This document shows positions 6,350-6,427 of a stretch of 6,427 nt of DNA, piece after piece (within the stretch, counting starts at the first letter, position 1; the number at the start of each line of letters is the position of its first letter). Position numbers and translations under genes: made by a program. The stretch is from Candidatus Woesearchaeota archaeon (lineage in GTDB: Archaea > Nanobdellota > Nanobdellia > Woesearchaeales > UBA583), in assembly GCA_007117405.1 (NCBI GenBank), contig SKGP01000034.1:1-6427 (forward strand). The letters are read 5' to 3'. The notes beneath the pieces are model-generated. The model had not been told where the DNA came from. It was given only the letters and a program-made list of their open reading frames with translations, and did not search any database.

Positions 6350-6427
6350 CTATTTCTTTTTATTGTTTTGTTTTTTTTCCTTTGAATCACTAGAAGCATT
6401 TTCATTTTCCTTTTTTTCCTTGTAGTA
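6350..6427 (-). CDS. C-terminal end of an unidentified upstream gene (cut by window edge)
   Basis: The last 25 codons of a frame entering from the window edge end in TAG at 6352-6350. The peptide begins YYKEKKENENASSDSKEKK and finishes QNNKKK, a charged and presumably disordered tail of Lys, Glu, Asn and Ser. Nothing in it identifies the protein. A second frame is also open here and ends in a TAA that overlaps the signal peptidase ATG (TAATG). I prefer the first frame because its codons (GAA, AAT, AAA, GAT) resemble the neighbouring genes, while the alternative is Arg/Lys-dominated. The choice is not certain. Confidence 0.5.
   Translation of the reverse strand, partial: YYKEKKENENASSDSKEKKQNNKKK

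Noticed and set aside
6334..6427. Alternative upstream frame ending in TAATG overlap with the signal peptidase start
   Set aside because: The overlap is attractive for translational coupling, but the peptide is Arg/Lys-dominated with AGG-rich codons unlike the neighbours. The other frame has typical codons and is followed by a GGAG site. It is kept only as a possibility.
1..6427. A defence, mobile-element or CRISPR system
   Set aside because: No transposase, integrase, nuclease, toxin-antitoxin pair or spaced repeat was seen. The helicase has an ordinary XPD/Rad3 layout and its neighbours are housekeeping genes, so a defence role is unsupported.

Overview
The window comes from an AT-rich archaeal genome (roughly one third G+C by eye). 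Three proteins point to Archaea: the gamma subunit of initiation factor 2 (aIF2-gamma), a class I (archaeal-type) CCA-adding enzyme, and an XPD/Rad3-type helicase with four cysteines placed for an iron-sulfur cluster. A signal peptidase with a Ser/His rather than Ser/Lys active site, a type IV pilin-like leader, and BRE/TATA-type promoters agree. The small, tightly packed genes and the LamG-bearing surface protein resemble DPANN lineages such as Woesearchaeota or Pacearchaeota, but that placement is inference and was not tested by phylogeny.

All genes lie on the minus strand, so transcription runs from high to low coordinates. In that order: the last 25 codons of an unidentified Lys/Glu/Asn-rich protein (6350-6427, cut by the window edge); signal peptidase I (5648-6334); CCA-adding enzyme (4323-5642); aIF2-gamma (3039-4277); XPD-family helicase (1072-2979); and a surface protein with a pilin-type leader followed by a LamG domain (1-1019, C-terminus beyond the window). 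The surface protein was read directly as one uninterrupted frame of 339 codons. There is no gene-free stretch over 60 bases and no RNA gene, CRISPR array or insertion sequence.

Regulation is unusually legible. The surface protein, the helicase and aIF2-gamma each have a CRAAAA-type BRE followed by an A/T-rich TATA box, with the BRE 36, 36 and 37 nt upstream of the ATG. That spacing predicts transcription starting at or within 1-2 nt of the start codon, i.e. leaderless mRNAs, and none of the three has a Shine-Dalgarno sequence. The CCA-enzyme gene instead has a promoter-like element inside the end of the signal peptidase gene, a predicted leader of about 18 nt and a weak AGGT site. The signal peptidase gene follows the upstream gene by 15 nt and has a GGAG site, as expected inside an operon.

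Most genes are core housekeeping: tRNA 3'-end synthesis, initiator tRNA delivery, protein export, and DNA repair or unwinding. They need not form one pathway. I found no convincing new multi-gene system. The points most worth checking are an aIF2-gamma without its zinc-knuckle cysteines, a CCA enzyme with Glu at the third catalytic carboxylate, the pilin-LamG architecture, and the leaderless promoter set.
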